Assembly (NCBI GenBank): GCA_958298945.1
Contig: OY282605.1
Location: 27,134,811 to 27,198,810, forward strand
Source of the DNA: Atherix ibis
Taxonomy: Eukaryota; Arthropoda; Insecta; Diptera; Athericidae
Direction of reading: 5' to 3'
Length of the DNA: 64,000 nt
Translations under genes and position numbers: made by a program
Shown here: positions 46,558-59,247 of the stretch, one piece after another
How the letters are laid out: the number at the start of each line of letters is the position of its first letter
Position numbering within the stretch: the first letter of the stretch is position 1
The notes under the pieces: model-generated
Database searches by the model: none
Told to the model about the DNA's origin: nothing
Seen by the model: the letters and a program-made list of their open reading frames with translations, nothing else

Positions 46558-47869
46558 TCCAATTTGTACTTTGGAAAGTAAAAATATTTTAAAAAAATAG
46601 CTTTAAATTCGGATTGTAATGAAATTTGTCTTTGACTATATTGCTTGGACCTTGCCATTATGTATGGAATATAGTAACATTAAATGGCAGCCATGAGAAT
46701 TCTTGCTGGACTCGCTCCATTTTGAGCTAAAATTTCCGCACGTCCATTTTGAGCTAAAAATTTCCAATCGCAAAAAATTTCTAGAAACAAACTCAGTAAA
46801 ATTTTTTTAATTTGTCAGCCAAAAATTTCTAGAAAAAATCAAAATCTCAGTAAAAAATTTGTAGAAAAAATTTGCAAGCAAAAAATTTCTAGAAAAAATC
46901 TCAGTAAATTTTTTTTAATTTGTCAGCAAAAAATTTCTTGAAACCATCAAAACCACAGTAAAAATTTTCTATAAAAAATTTGTAAACAAAAAATTTCTAT
47001 AAAAAATCTCAGTAAAAATTTATCAGTAAAAAATTTCTATGAAAAATTTATCAGTAAAAATTTTCTACAAAAAATTTATCAGTAAAAATTTTCTATAAAA
47101 AATTTTCTATAAAAAGTTTCTCAGTAAAAATTTTCTATAAAAAATTTTTCAGTAAAAATTTTTTCAGTAAACATTTTCTAGAAAAAATTCCTCAGTAAAA
47201 GTTTTCTATAAAAAAATGTTCAGTAAAAATTTTCTATAAAATTTCCACACGTTTTGGTCTGTAAGTTGGCTGTTTCTTGACGGATGTTAGTTTTTGAATG
47301 CTATAAAAATGGAGGATTCTTTGCGTCAATAAAATCTCTTAATGTAGTTTTCTAAAAAAAATCCAATGGCGTCAAATGGTACGATCTTGAAAGCTAAATT
47401 GGCATTTATAACCGAACTTTTTCCGCAATAAAGCCAAAATTTGTTTAGTTGTGAGGATTGTGGCGCTGTATTATTGGAACTACATGTGGCGCAGATTAAA
47501 ATCTTCAAGTTTGCATAAAAAAAGGCGGTTATCATAGGATTCAGAATTGACGGTAAAGATTTTTTCTTCTGCATTTTCTCAAAAAAATCCGGGCCAACGA
47601 CGATTTTGGATAAAAAATAACACCAGACAGTCATATTTCGCGAACACAATAGTTTTGTCCAGAGTCACTTGTGGTTTTTGCGAGACTCACATATGAAAAT
47701 TTTGCTTATTGATGTATCCACTGAGCGAGAAATGATCCTAATTGTTTAAAAAAAATTTCAGCAACATATATTATGGCAATTTCGAAAACAACCAAATACC
47801 ACCTTTAATGACACACGTGTTTGACAGCTGTCAAATTTGAGGTCTGTACTTTCCGAATCACAAAATGGA
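46558..47869 (-). mobile_element. DD41D-like Tc1/mariner copy D (1.31 kb)
   Basis: Starts tccaatttgtactttggaaa at 46558 and ends ..actttccgaatcacaaaatgga at 47869 before TA. The subterminal ttgacagctgtcaaat lies at 47821. The minus strand retains TVWCYFLSKIVVGPDFFEK and NTAPQSSQLNKFW-type remnants of the transposase, with the second catalytic position apparently N rather than D. A block of AT-rich satellite occupies 46760-47240, within the C-terminal coding part. Confidence 0.82.
46760..47240 (+). repeat. AT-rich satellite block 1, inside copy D
   Basis: Repeats of about 20-25 bp on the theme cagtaaaaattttctataaaaaatttct. On its left lies transposon sequence (gagctaaaatttccgcacg, then gagctaaaaatttccaatcg) and on its right ccacacgttttggtctgtaagttgg..tgtttcttgacgg, which resumes the element. 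Confidence 0.9.
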
Positions 47870-48554
47870 TAATCCGGTATTTGAAGCAAAATAGCACAAA
47901 CCGATAGTAGAATAGACTCATTCCGTTTTGGTATTTTGTTCTGTCCTTTTTTGTTTCTATCCTCGCTTTTGATGATCACTTTTCTATCCTCACGATTGAC
48001 GGGTATTTACGTGAAGGATTCCAACATTGATGGGTGATTAAACGTTCTTAAATGCCAAGCATTTTGATGATATCCGAAATTATCTTATTTAAATAGTCTG
48101 ACTGATGATAAGTAACAATTCGAAGACAAGACAGCAGCACATGTCAATATGGCACTACGGATGCACATAATCGCATCTGCATTTGAAAACGACCCAAAAC
48201 TGAACACAACTCGTTTCACAAACTATTTCGCCCCATTAATTAAAACGAACGCCGGAATGTGGAATTCGGGACATGCCTTTAACCTGACTCGCGTTGCTTG
48301 TTCTTTCGTAATAATCATTCGCTCTGTCAAACGTAAAATTAGTCGACATTGGCTATTTTTGGTACACGGATCAGCCCAAAGACAAAACGATCTCTTTCTA
48401 TATTCCTTTAAACGATATCGTTGGTAGTCTTTCAAATAAAATGCACTAAACTAAAATGTTCGATCGATTAAAATTCATTTTTAAATTTCTTATTTAATTT
48501 TGGGAGAAATCGTTTTTTTCTTCTTTCGATTGTACAGAAAAATGAACTTTTAAT
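47870..48554. other. Unique spacer
   Basis: The ORF at 48149-48427 (+) and its complement (48223-48435) match no known family. Mixed composition at about 48130-48420. Confidence 0.45.
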
Positions 48555-48621
48555 GCTCAATTTAGATTCCAATCGTCTATGAACTTTGGTAGGTTTTATC
48601 TTACATTTTAGCATTTGTGAG
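48555..48621 (+). repeat. Shared ~62-bp module, copy 1
   Basis: gctcaatttagattccaatcgtctatgaactttggtaggttttatct.acattttagcattt, found again at 50244 and 55404, in every case abutting or inside the AT-rich satellite. Far less repetitive than the satellite itself. Confidence 0.9.
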
Positions 48622-50243
48622 AATTTTTCTAGAATATTTTTACTGACAATTTTTTATAGAAAATTTTTACCGATAATTTTTTATAAAACATTTTCACTGG
48701 CAAATTTTTAAAGAAAATTTATTCTTCCAAATTTTTTATAGAAAATTTGTTCTGACAAAATTTTATAGCAAATTTTTATAGAACTTTTTTACTGATAATT
48801 TTGGTTGGCAATTTTTATAGAAAATTTGTACTGAAAATTTTTGTAGAATATTTTTACTGAAAAATTTTTAGTGACAAATTTTAATAGAAAAAATTTTTAT
48901 AGAAAATTTTTACTGGCCAATTTTTACTGAAAAATTTTTATAGAAAAAATTTTATTGGCAACTTTTTACAGAAAATTTTTACTGACAAATTTTTAAAGAC
49001 AATTATTACTGACAAATTTTTCGTTACAAATTTTTAGTGACAAATTTTTGGTTACAAAGTTTTAGTGAAAATTTTTACTGGCCAATTTTTACTGAAAAAT
49101 TTTTATAGAAAAAATTTTATTGGCAACTTTTTACAGAAAATTTTTACTGACAAATTTTTAAAGACAATTATTACTGACAAATTTTTCGTTACAAATTTTT
49201 AGTGACAAATTTTTGGTTACAAAGTTTTAGTGACAAATTTTTATTGACAACTTTTTACAGAAAATTTTTACTGACCACTTTTTATACAATAGAAAATTTG
49301 TAATGGAAATTTTTTTATAGCAAATTTTTAGTTACAAAATTTTTGGTGACAAATTTTTCAAGAAATTTTTTGCTGAAAATTTTTTATAGAACATTTATTT
49401 TGACTAGCAAATTTTTATTTTTATAGAAAATATTTTACTGGCAACTTTTTAAAGAAATTTTTTACTGAAAAATTTTTGGCTACAAATTTTTAGTGACAAA
49501 TTTTTATAAACAACTTTTGCAGACAAATTTTTATAGAAAATTTTTACTGACAAACTTTTGAAAAAAATTTTGAGTGACTAATTTTTGTAGAAAAAATTTT
49601 ACGGACAACTTTTTACAGACAATTTTAACTGACAAATTTTTATAGACAATTTTTACTGGCCAATTTTTATAGACAATTTTTACTCACAAATTTTTGTAGA
49701 GAAAATTCTATTGGCAACTTTTTACAGAAAATTTCTACTGACAAATTTTTACAGAAAATTGTTACTGACAAACTTTTTATAGAACATTTTGACTTGGAAA
49801 TTTTAATTTTTATAGGAAAAATTTTACTGACAACTTTTAACAGAAAATTTTTACCGACAAATTTTTATACAATAGAAAATTTGTATTGGCAAATTTTTTA
49901 TAGCAAATTTTTAGTGACAAATTTTTATAAAAAAAAATTTACTGACAAATTTTTATAGAAAATTTTTACTGACAAATTTTTATAGACAATTTTTACTGAC
50001 AAATTTATAGTTTCAAATTTTTGGTGGCAAATTTTTATAGAAAAAATTTTATTGGCAACTTTTTACAGACACTTTTTACTGACAAATTTTTATAGACAAT
50101 TTTTACTGACGAATTTTTGGTTACAAATTTGTAGTGACAAATTTTTATAGACAATTTTTTTACTAACAACTGAGAACATTTTGACTGGGAAATTTCTATT
50201 TTTCTAGAAAAAATTTTACTGACAACTTTTTGCAGAAAATTTA
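48622..50243 (-). repeat. AT-rich satellite block 2 (1.6 kb)
   Basis: Theme tttttactgacaaatttttatagaaaat, the reverse complement of block 1. Steps of about 20-25 bp with variants (..ctggcaa.., ..ggttacaaa..). It holds an exact 165-bp tandem duplication and is bounded by the 62-bp module at both ends, both in the same orientation. Confidence 0.93.
48902..49231 (-). repeat. Exact 165-bp tandem duplication
   Basis: 48902-49066 and 49067-49231 appear identical base for base by eye (both start gaaaatttttactggccaat). In an otherwise diverged array this points to a recent event or to an assembly effect. Confidence 0.88.
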
Positions 50244-50306
50244 GCTCAATTTAGATTCCAATCGTCTATGAACTTTGGTAGGTTTTATCTTATATTTTAG
50301 CATTTA
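50244..50306 (+). repeat. Shared ~62-bp module, copy 2
   Basis: Same sequence as 48555-48621 with one or two changes, here closing satellite block 2. Confidence 0.9.
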
Positions 50307-52019
50307 TACCTTGGGGATATTTTATTTCCCAGACAAAAGAAATATTCCAACAAAAATAAACTAAAATAACACCCATTTTAGAGGAGTTGTACTCTTGGGA
50401 TAGGAAGATGCATAGTCCATTGTCAGATTCAGTTAGTAAATTACGTATAATTAACAAAAGAAAGCCGAAATTTAGCTGCATTTATGCCTTTTCAGTCAGA
50501 GAATACCGCCACTCTCAGAATGGAGACGAGGCGTTACTGATTGCACAAACAATTCACTTTTCAGTTTGGGGATAGTTGAATGTGTAGAAAATAGAACACG
50601 GTCAATTAGAGGCGGTTGTCAGTGTTCCGACGTAAAGATTTCGCTTCTAAGATTTTCTGATCTCTGCGGATGTACAGCAGAAGTCCATTGACGACGAAAA
50701 CGCCATGAATGAAAAAAGTCCATCAGACCAGATCGTACTAGGAAAATAAACAACAAAATTACGTTTAATATACGACACGTCACAGTTTCGTCGGTGGTGG
50801 GATGAGAGATGAGGGATGGGAAGTCGAAAAATATGCTAAACAGGCAATATGACCATTAATAGCGTTGGATGATTGGAGAGTAGAAGCTCATTGCTGTCAT
50901 GGGAATAAAAAGACAAAGTTGTCTAACATAAAGACGTTCAGGCATTTTACGTGTAATTGAATTGAACGTTTTCTTAAAGCGTCAGTCAGAGCCGAGTTAT
51001 GGTTTCCATCCGTGGCGCACCTGACCATTTTTGGCGTTAGCGAAATATTTGCAAAATTGCATTCCGTATGCAATTGGAATTAATTTTTGCGAATTCAGAA
51101 AAGGCAACAAGTTCCAAGTGGGGAGATTTGTTGATGGTTGATAACTTTGGGGAGTCTCAAGGAGGAAAGATCATGCTTGGCAGGTGCTATTGCACAACGC
51201 CATCGCCATCTTTTAAGACAGATTCGTCCCCGAGTGAATTTTTCTCGTATTTGAACAAATTAATCACCACCAAATCAACTGCGGGAATTGTTGTCGACGT
51301 ATAGCCTACAGACACCGTCACCGACCGTCCTGAATCACACGCGAATAACGAATAAATCAACTCAACTTAGTACTTGTTGTCGCTCAATTGGACGCCCAAA
51401 ACTATTTTAGGTCGTCAGGTCTACGGTGTTTGTGTCCGATGTGTCGAGACTTAATTAAAATCTCCATATGAGCATCTCATGCAACTTTAATTGACAAGAA
51501 CTTAAATTGGCTGCGTGTATTAATTTATCGTTGCGTATTTACTTGTTGGTTAACGTTAAATTGCGTCCAGCTGGACAGAGTTGTCAGCCATCAAACTGTT
51601 GCTGTTTATGATTCCCCATCGAAAGCAGTCTGAAAAATCTCTCCAAATACTGGTGGATTAATCAGAAATGTTGCGACGATTATGCCGTCGGCTATTTACC
51701 AACTTGCCGAGTAAACAATTTTGCTACAAATCGTACGCAGCCCCAATTGGTGATGGGGTCATAGTTGTTTTTCGACGTCTAAATGATCTTCGATCTATTC
51801 CGGTAGCGTTTCGCAATTTGGTCAACTTGTTTCTGTTCGGTTTTAACAATCATTAAAAGGTCAAAAGATAATGTTCTGATTGGTCCACTATTTATTTTGT
51901 TGTTGTTCAAATTTTCATAAATGATTCGTTGAGGTTTATTCACCAAAAAATTGAATGGTATCAAATTTATTTATTTAATAAAAATATTATTAAAAATTAC
52001 CTTAAATTATTGTAAAATT
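50307..52019. other. Unique, less AT-biased sequence
   Basis: One of the longest stretches free of recognised repeats. ORFs at 51068-51304 (+) and 51668-51856 (+) match no family I know. A candidate place for conserved non-coding or regulatory DNA. Confidence 0.45.
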
Positions 52020-53040
52020 TCTGAATTAAAATTTTTCTATAAAAATTTCTGTCAAAAATTTTTCAATAAAAATTTTCTATAAAAAATTTATTAGTAAAAA
52101 TTTTCTATAAAAAAATTGCTGAAGTAAAAAATTTCTCAGTAAACATTTTCCATAAAAAATTTCTCAATAAAAATTTTCTATAAATAGTTCTCCAGTAAAA
52201 ATTTTCTATAAAAAGTTTCTCATTAAAAATTTTCTATAAAATTTGTCAGTAAAAATTTTCCATAAAGAAATTTCTCAGTAAAAATTTTCTATAATGAAAT
52301 TTCTCAGTAAATATTTTCTATAAAAATTGTTGCAGTAAAAATTGTCTATAAAAAATTTTGCAGTAAAAATTTTCTATACAAAATTTTGCAGTAAAAATTG
52401 TCTATAAAAAATTTTGCAGTAAAAATTTTCTATAAGAAATTCCTCAAGTAAAAATTTTCTTTACAAAATTTCTTAGTAAACATTTTCTGTAAAAATTTTT
52501 CAGTAAATAATTCCTCAAGTAAAAATTTTCTGTAAAAAATTCCTCAAGTAAAAATTTTCTATACAAAATTTCTTAGTAAAAATTTTCTGTAAAAATTTTT
52601 CAGTAAATAATTCCTCAAGTAAAAATTTTCTATAAAAAATTGCTCAAGTAAAAATTTTTTATACAAAATTTCTTTGTCAAAATTTTCTGTAAAAATTGTT
52701 CAGTAAAAAATTTCTCTAGTAAAAATTTTCTATAAAAAATTGCTCAAGTAAAAATTTTTTATACAAAATTTCTTCGCCAAAATTTTCTGTAAAAATTTTA
52801 CAGTAAAAAATTCCTCTAGTAAAAATTTTCTATAAAGAAATTTCTCAGTGAAAATTTTCTATAAAAAATTTATCAGCAAAAATTTATCAGTAAAAATTTT
52901 TCAGTAAAAATTTTCCATAAAAATTTTTTTATAAAGAAATTTGTCTGTAAAAATTTTGTATTAGATTTTCCGTAAAATTGTTCTATTAAAAATGCAGTAA
53001 AATTTTGTAATATTTTTTATTAATTCAGCAAAATTTTTGT
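52020..53040 (+). repeat. AT-rich satellite block 3 (1.0 kb)
   Basis: cagtaaaaattttctataaaaaattt theme, same strand sense as block 1. Includes a ~100-bp higher-order variant (aagtaaaaattttct.tacaaaatttcttag..) repeated at about 52446, 52547, 52619 and 52747. It stops a few bases before the end of copy I. Confidence 0.92.
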
Positions 53041-53049
53041 AAAGGGCCA

Positions 53050-53270
53050 TCCAATTTGTGCTTCGACAAGTTAACTTAAGCAAAGTACATTCATTTAATT
53101 TATAGTTTGAATTTTTTTTATTTTATTATATTAAATGGACCTTGCCATTAGGTACGATAGGTAACGTCATCCAAATAACGGTTATGAGATTTCTTGCAGG
53201 ACTCGATTCTTTTGAGGTAATTTTTGATAACTTTTTCGCACATTTCGGGCTGTCATGTCATATAGAAAAA
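53050..53270 (-). mobile_element. DD41D-like Tc1/mariner copy I, terminal fragment
   Basis: tccaatttgtgcttcgacaagttaa at 53050, then ..tatattaaatggaccttgccattaggta.., ..atgagatttcttgcaggactcgattcttttgag.., as in copies E and G, before the similarity ends near 53270. Confidence 0.75.
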
Positions 53271-55119
53271 AGCTAATATTTTTAACAAAATTGATTGTCT
53301 CTGAAATAATTTATTTGAATTGCAATTTGTTCGAAAATAATTAGTGTCAGTAATTTTAATCAACTTTAAGAGTACAAATGAAGAATGCATAATTTTGTGG
53401 TTTGTTGATTTAAAATCGTGTAAAACATATCAGATAAAGCCGCGTACATGCCGAAAAGATGATCTCGAAAAATGACGATTGTCTTAATGAAAATATTTTA
53501 TTATTGATGTTGGAGAGTGCGAATATTGTGGACGATGATGATGATGATGATGATGAGTTAGTGATTGACTGACAGGTACACATGCAATTGGCAACTACGC
53601 ACAGCGACCACTGCTGTCAGTGGAATTTCGACACTTGAACAAGAATGTCAACGTCAACGCAATTAATTTTACATGGCATGACAACATCCGTCAAGTAACA
53701 ATCGCAACGTTCGTTTTCTGACAGAAAGAAGACTTCAAAGATTTTTTCAAAGTGTACCTCAACAAGACTCCTCGCTCCCGCATCCAAATCAGCATCCAAA
53801 TTCTCATTACGCGACACATGCGCAATTTTCATTGTAAATCATTGCCTCCCTGACATTATTGAGAGTAAAAAATAAAGAATATTGTCATCGTAGGGGCTCC
53901 CATTACGAGAGGGGGAAGGGGGTCATTTCTGTCTTGGGTTATCGCTTTATTATTCTCGGTCGCGTAGCTTTATTTTATTTTTGTATACGATCACAGAGCA
54001 CAAAGATAGTCGCCTTCAGAAGTTTCACCAAAGCCGCTACTAGAAAAAAAAAGTTTCCTTTTGACGATCAAAAATTTGGATTTCTTCAAAAAATTCGCAT
54101 TTATTATTAATTTTTGCCTTTGAACTTTAAACAGTAACTATCGGCTTGATACACTGTTCGAGATTTTGTTTAATTATTTATGTAAACTGCGGTTTGTTTA
54201 GTATTTCTTTTGGTTGCTGTGCTGTAGGTCTTATTGGTCTGATTACTATTTGTGTTCGAACGTCTTGGTCTGGACTGGATTAACTCGATGGAGTAACTCA
54301 AAAAATCAAGAATCTTGTGGCCACTGCTCCTCATCGCCTTTAGTTTCAAGAGAACATTTTCCTTATTGATTGTGATTATTTTTCTAATTTGTAAAACAAA
54401 TTTAAATTTTTTTCAAGAGACTTTAATGTAAAAAGAAAAAAAAAATTAACGAAATAAGATAAATTCTACCTGCATGCCAGATAAATCATTTATCATTTTG
54501 GTGTGTTGGATCAATCAAAATATCTATTGTACAGGATGTACATGATAATGTGTAATTGCTGAAGATTTAACGATGAGACGATCTAGCGACGATGGTGGTA
54601 TCCTGCGTAATTCCATGTTGATTCTTGTACACGGAATTCGATAAATTCTAATGAACGAAATTAATAGTAGGTCTCTGACCTTTTACCGTGCACATCATCT
54701 TCGAATTATAGACAAGTAAACATAAGTCATCGAGGTGTTTTTCTATTCAAAATCTGCCCGAACTTACCCCGCCAAATCTTTAGCACTTCCCGACTTTAAG
54801 CGGATTAAACCCGCTGCTAAGAGGGTTCGTTAATCAAAGAAATATTGCACATAATTAATCATAGAAATAGTTTTCTAACGACGAGATTCACCGATGCCAC
54901 TTTATTTCAATTAATTTTTTTTTGTTGATTTTGCTCATCTACGAATTTTCAAAACATTAAACCATCTTAAACTCTCTTCAATATAATTAATCTTTTCTAA
55001 TTAATCGTAAATTTTTCTGTTTATTTTAAAGAGGAAACACAACATTTCTCAAGCAACTAAAATCCCTTGATTTATTTGGTAGAACAGGAAATCGACACAG
55101 CATTGGTGACAATTTTTTT
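53271..55119. other. Unique sequence with a (GAT)n run
   Basis: (GAT)7 at about 53534-53555. The ORF at 53859-54110 (+) and others match no known family. 53560-53830 is mixed in composition. Confidence 0.45.
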
Positions 55120-55930
55120 TACCAAATATTTTTATAGAAAATTTTTACTGCCCAATTTTTATAGACAATTTTTTCTGAGAAAATCTTATAGGAAATTTTT
55201 AACTGACAATTTTTTCTAGAACGTGTTTTTTGACAAATTTCTTATAGAAAATTTTTATGGATAATTTTTAGCGACATATTTTTAATGACAATTTTTACTG
55301 ACAAATTTTTAGTGACAATTTTTTATAAAATATTTTTACTGGCAAATTTTTAGTGACAATTTTTATAGAAAATTTTGACAGACAATTTTTTATAGAAAAT
55401 TTAGCTCCATTTAGATTCCAATCGTCTATGAACTTTGGTAGGCTTTATCTAACATTTTAGCATTTGTGAGACTTTTTGTAGAACATTTTTAATGACAATT
55501 TTGACTGACAATTTTTATAGAAAATTTTTACCGACAATTTTTATAGACAATTTTTACTGAAAAACTTTTTATAGAACATTTTTACTGGCAAATTTTTATA
55601 GAAAATTTGTACTGATAAATTTTTAGTAAACAATTTTTATAGAAAGTTTTTACTGACAAATTTGTACAAAAAAAATTTTACTGACAACTTTTTACAGAAA
55701 ATTTTGACTGACAATTTTTGTAGAATATTTTTAGCAACAAATTTTTATAGGAAAAGTTTTACTGACAACTTTTTACAGACAATTTTTCCTGACAAAGTTT
55801 TATACAAAAGAAAATTTTTACTGGCAAATTTTTTATAGCAAATTTTTTGTGATAAATTTTTATTGACAAAGTTTTGATAGAAAAGCTGTAAATTTTTATT
55901 GAAAATTACTAAAACTGTTTAGAGAAATTT
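55120..55930 (-). repeat. AT-rich satellite block 4 (0.8 kb)
   Basis: tttttactgacaaatttttatagaaaat theme, same sense as block 2. The 62-bp module lies inside it at 55404-55466, with satellite on both sides. Confidence 0.92.
55404..55466 (+). repeat. Shared ~62-bp module, copy 3
   Basis: gctccatttagattccaatcgtctatgaactttggtaggctttatctaacattttagcattt; two or three differences from copies 1 and 2. Confidence 0.9.
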
Positions 55931-57589
55931 TTTGTTAAAATATTTTACTAAAAATTGTAACTAAAAATTTTTGAACTGATATTTTAGACAATCGTGTTCA
56001 GAACACTAAAAAAAATTCATTGCATAGCGTTTCCGAATTGTTAAGTGTTCCCGTTTAAATTGAATTGAATTTTTCGAATTCATACGACTTTTTACGCTCC
56101 ATGTTTCGCCCCATATAAGCTTTTTTTCGTGTTTAGAACAGCCCCAAATTAGAATAAATTATTAATATTCGTGAAGCATATTTTTATATGGACAAAATTC
56201 ATAATAGTTTGAGCGTGCCATTCTTACATTATTGATATGGGACCATAAACTATGTTGAGAATTAAAAAAATATTCAACTTGTCTTCGCTGAATTATTTTG
56301 CGTAAAGTGGAAACGTAGTGTACGATGGGGAGTTTGCCTTGCCAATAATAAGATGACAGAAAAGAATAAATCATAAATTATGAAACCAGATTTTTTCTGG
56401 TATAGAATTCGAGCAAAGACTCGAAATGTGAATAGTATTGATCCAGATTGTGAATGCTGTGAGCGTTGAAAGACATCGTCGAGAGTGCGCCCATCTGTGT
56501 ACCTGTTCCGAATGGGAGACTATCAACCGGTCGCGGTAGTCTTCTGAACGCAATTTTTGCGTTGGGGCCGACGCATTTCAACTTGTCCGCTCGCATATGT
56601 AAATGCGGCATTCAATAATTCAAAACTACATGACAGCCGAACAAACATTTTCGTTGCCGTCAGTCTATGGTGTTTGGTTACCCCGACTGCATCTTCACCG
56701 TCGTCACCATTTTTTACCCAGAATCCAATGCTGGTCAATTGTAAAACCTACCATCAGCACACATGGAGCTCGTATGTGGCCCATTTGGTGTAATTTGCAG
56801 CGGCGGCATGTCCCATGGTGGCGGCCTTTCAGAGCACTACAACCGATACTACATGTTGGAGTAAATTAGCCCCATGCCAGTCGCCGCCATCGCCGGTGTA
56901 GTTTTGTTTAAAGAGTCTGTGGGCCTTGTGTAAACATGAGTTCAGACTTGAGACTTCCTACTCGCTCTATGGACTGCTATTACTTCGGAAAGGTGAAAAA
57001 ATATTACTTGAACTATCGCGTGACCATTACAAACTATTTTTCCAAAATAATAGAAAAATACTGTCCTTATTTGCGAGAAATCTTCAAGATAGTATCTTTT
57101 GCAGACAGAAAATTGTCTTCTAAATTAGTACTTGTAACTTTTTTTTAGGATTTCATAGATATGGTATTTTTTTTAACATCTTTCAAAGATTCTTTTACTC
57201 TTCATTGTTGTTTTGAGTGAATACAAAGTAACCGAAAGAAGAAAATTGCCAGTAATTTAGTTAATTTTAATTTCAATGACCCTGGCTGGATCTCATACTG
57301 TGATGGAGTCTTTTGGGGTTTTTTTTGGTTTGTTTTTATAACACAATTTTGATGACGAAAGCTAATTTATTCAACCAAATCGAAGAGTACATTTTTCGAA
57401 AGTGTCGTCGTATCATAAAAAGTGTCTCAATTTCCATTTTCTTTGCTTTAATTAGAACGGAACTTAAGTTTTTCGGCTGGTAGAATAGTTTTGAAACTAA
57501 ATTCCATTAGTGAATTTATAGAAAATATTTCCATATAAAATGATTGAAATTGAATTTTTTTCTACGCGCTATAAAGGTGATAAAACCTT
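55931..57589. other. Unique sequence, less AT-biased in 56400-57000
   Basis: Several overlapping ORFs (56557-56793, 56603-56869, 56926-57148 and minus-strand ORFs 56371-56738) suggest only locally balanced composition. None matches a family I know. 56500-56920 could be a conserved non-coding block. Confidence 0.45.
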
Positions 57590-58925
57590 TATAATTCTTC
57601 GGGGGTTTTTCGGTGAAACTGCGATTTCGGAATTTTCTGAAATGTAATCTGAGGTTTCGGTCGATGGGCAATTTTTTAATTTTTGCGCTATAATGGTAAT
57701 TAAGACCCTTAGATGACCCTGTGTTCAGTCGAATTGAAATTTTTGAATTTTCGCCTCATGCCCGTGATCAAGACACTCTAGCGGACACTGCGATTTTGTT
57801 TGGTCGAACATTTTCTGACTTTTAACCACATAAAAATAGTTAAGACCCTCTAGTCGACACTTCAGTTTGGGTCGGTCAGCAATTTATGGATTTTTGACTG
57901 ACCTAGAAAAGTAACCAAGACCCTCTAGCTGACGCTTTGGTTTCGGTCGATCTGCAATTTCTGACTTTTCGTCACATAAAATTAGTAAAGACCCTCTCAG
58001 TCGACACAGCAATTTCCGTCGGTCAACAATTTTTGGATTTTTGACTTATAAATGTAATCAAGACCATTTTAGCCAAGTCTGCGTTCAGTCAAAATGCGAT
58101 TTTTAATTTTCGCCCTATAAAAGTAATAAGGACCCTCTAGCCGCCAATGCGATTTCGGTCAATCTGTTGAATTTTCGACTTACAAAAGTATTTAAGACCC
58201 TTTAGCTGACACAGCGATTTCAGTCGGTCTACCATTTTTGGATTTTTGACTTATAAATATAATCAAGACCCTTTTAGTCGAGCCTGCGTTCAGTCCAAAT
58301 GCGATTTTGAATTTTCGCCTTATAAAAGTAATTAGGACGGACCCTCTAGCTGAAACTGGGATTTCGGTCAATCTGCTGATTTTTCGACTTGCAAAATAAC
58401 CAAGACCGAGCCTGCGTTCAGTCAAAATGCAATTTTGAATTTTGGCGCTATACAAATAATTAGGACCCTCTAGCCGGCAATGCGATTTCGGTCAATCTGC
58501 TGACTTTTAGACTTACAAAAGTCACTAAGACCGTCTAGCTGACAGCGATTTCGGTCGGTCTACCATTTTTGGATTTTTGACTTTTGGGTTTCGGTCGATC
58601 TGCAATTTCTGACGTTTCGCCACATAAAAGTAGTTAAGACCCTCTAGTCAACAATGCAATTTCGGTCGGTCAGCAATTTATGTATTTTGGACAAAAGTAA
58701 CCAAGACCCTCTAGCTAACACTGCGTTCAGTCAATGTGATATTTTGAATTTTCGCCCCATAAAAGCAATAAAGACCCTCTAGCCGACCCGGTATTAATTT
58801 GGACTGTAATTTCTGAATTTTGTTCAGTCAAATAGTGATTTCTGAATTTTAGCCCTATAATAGTGATCAAGACCTTCTTACCAAACCTGCGTTTAGTAGA
58901 ACCTCACTATTATAGTTAAATTAGA
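57590..58925. repeat. ~70-bp satellite, upstream block
   Basis: gaccctctag(c/t)cgacactgcgatttcggtc recurs at about 57845, 57919, 57990, 58064, 58132, 58196, 58266 and on, with steps of 64-77 bp. Each unit has an attttcg(c/a)c..ataaaagta segment. It ends 0.4 kb upstream of the Ubc13 start codon. Confidence 0.92.
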
Positions 58926-59247
58926 ATTTGACTGACTAAACATAACAAAAAAAAAATAAAGTAAGGAGAGTGAAATAAGAACAAACTATAAATATTTTTT
59001 GGAAAAATAGAAGCGATTGTTTGTTGTATTATTATTAAATTATAATAATTATAAATAAATAAATAAATTAATTAATAAGCAAAAAGAACCTTAACAGAAA
59101 TGCTTAATAGATTTTTGGAAAATCTAGACAATTTTTGGAAAAAATAATGGATTTCTTTTTCCCCAAACAAATATTAAATAGAAAAAACACTACAAAAAAT
59201 AGTTTAAAAGTTAAAATAATATTTTTTTTTGTTTGTTCATAAATAAA
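58926..59247. other. AT-rich DNA upstream of the Ubc13 exon
   Basis: Almost only A and T, with ataaataaataaattaattaat at 59051-59075. No promoter motif stands out, which weakly favours a distant promoter if the gene is expressed. Confidence 0.5.

Noticed and set aside
46760..55930. CRISPR-like array of short repeats
   Set aside because: The units are diverged, AT-rich and contiguous, with no spacers; the sequence is eukaryotic.
57590..58925. Coding sequence on the minus strand (ORF 58192-58455 with repeats)
   Set aside because: It is the ~70-bp satellite read in one frame.
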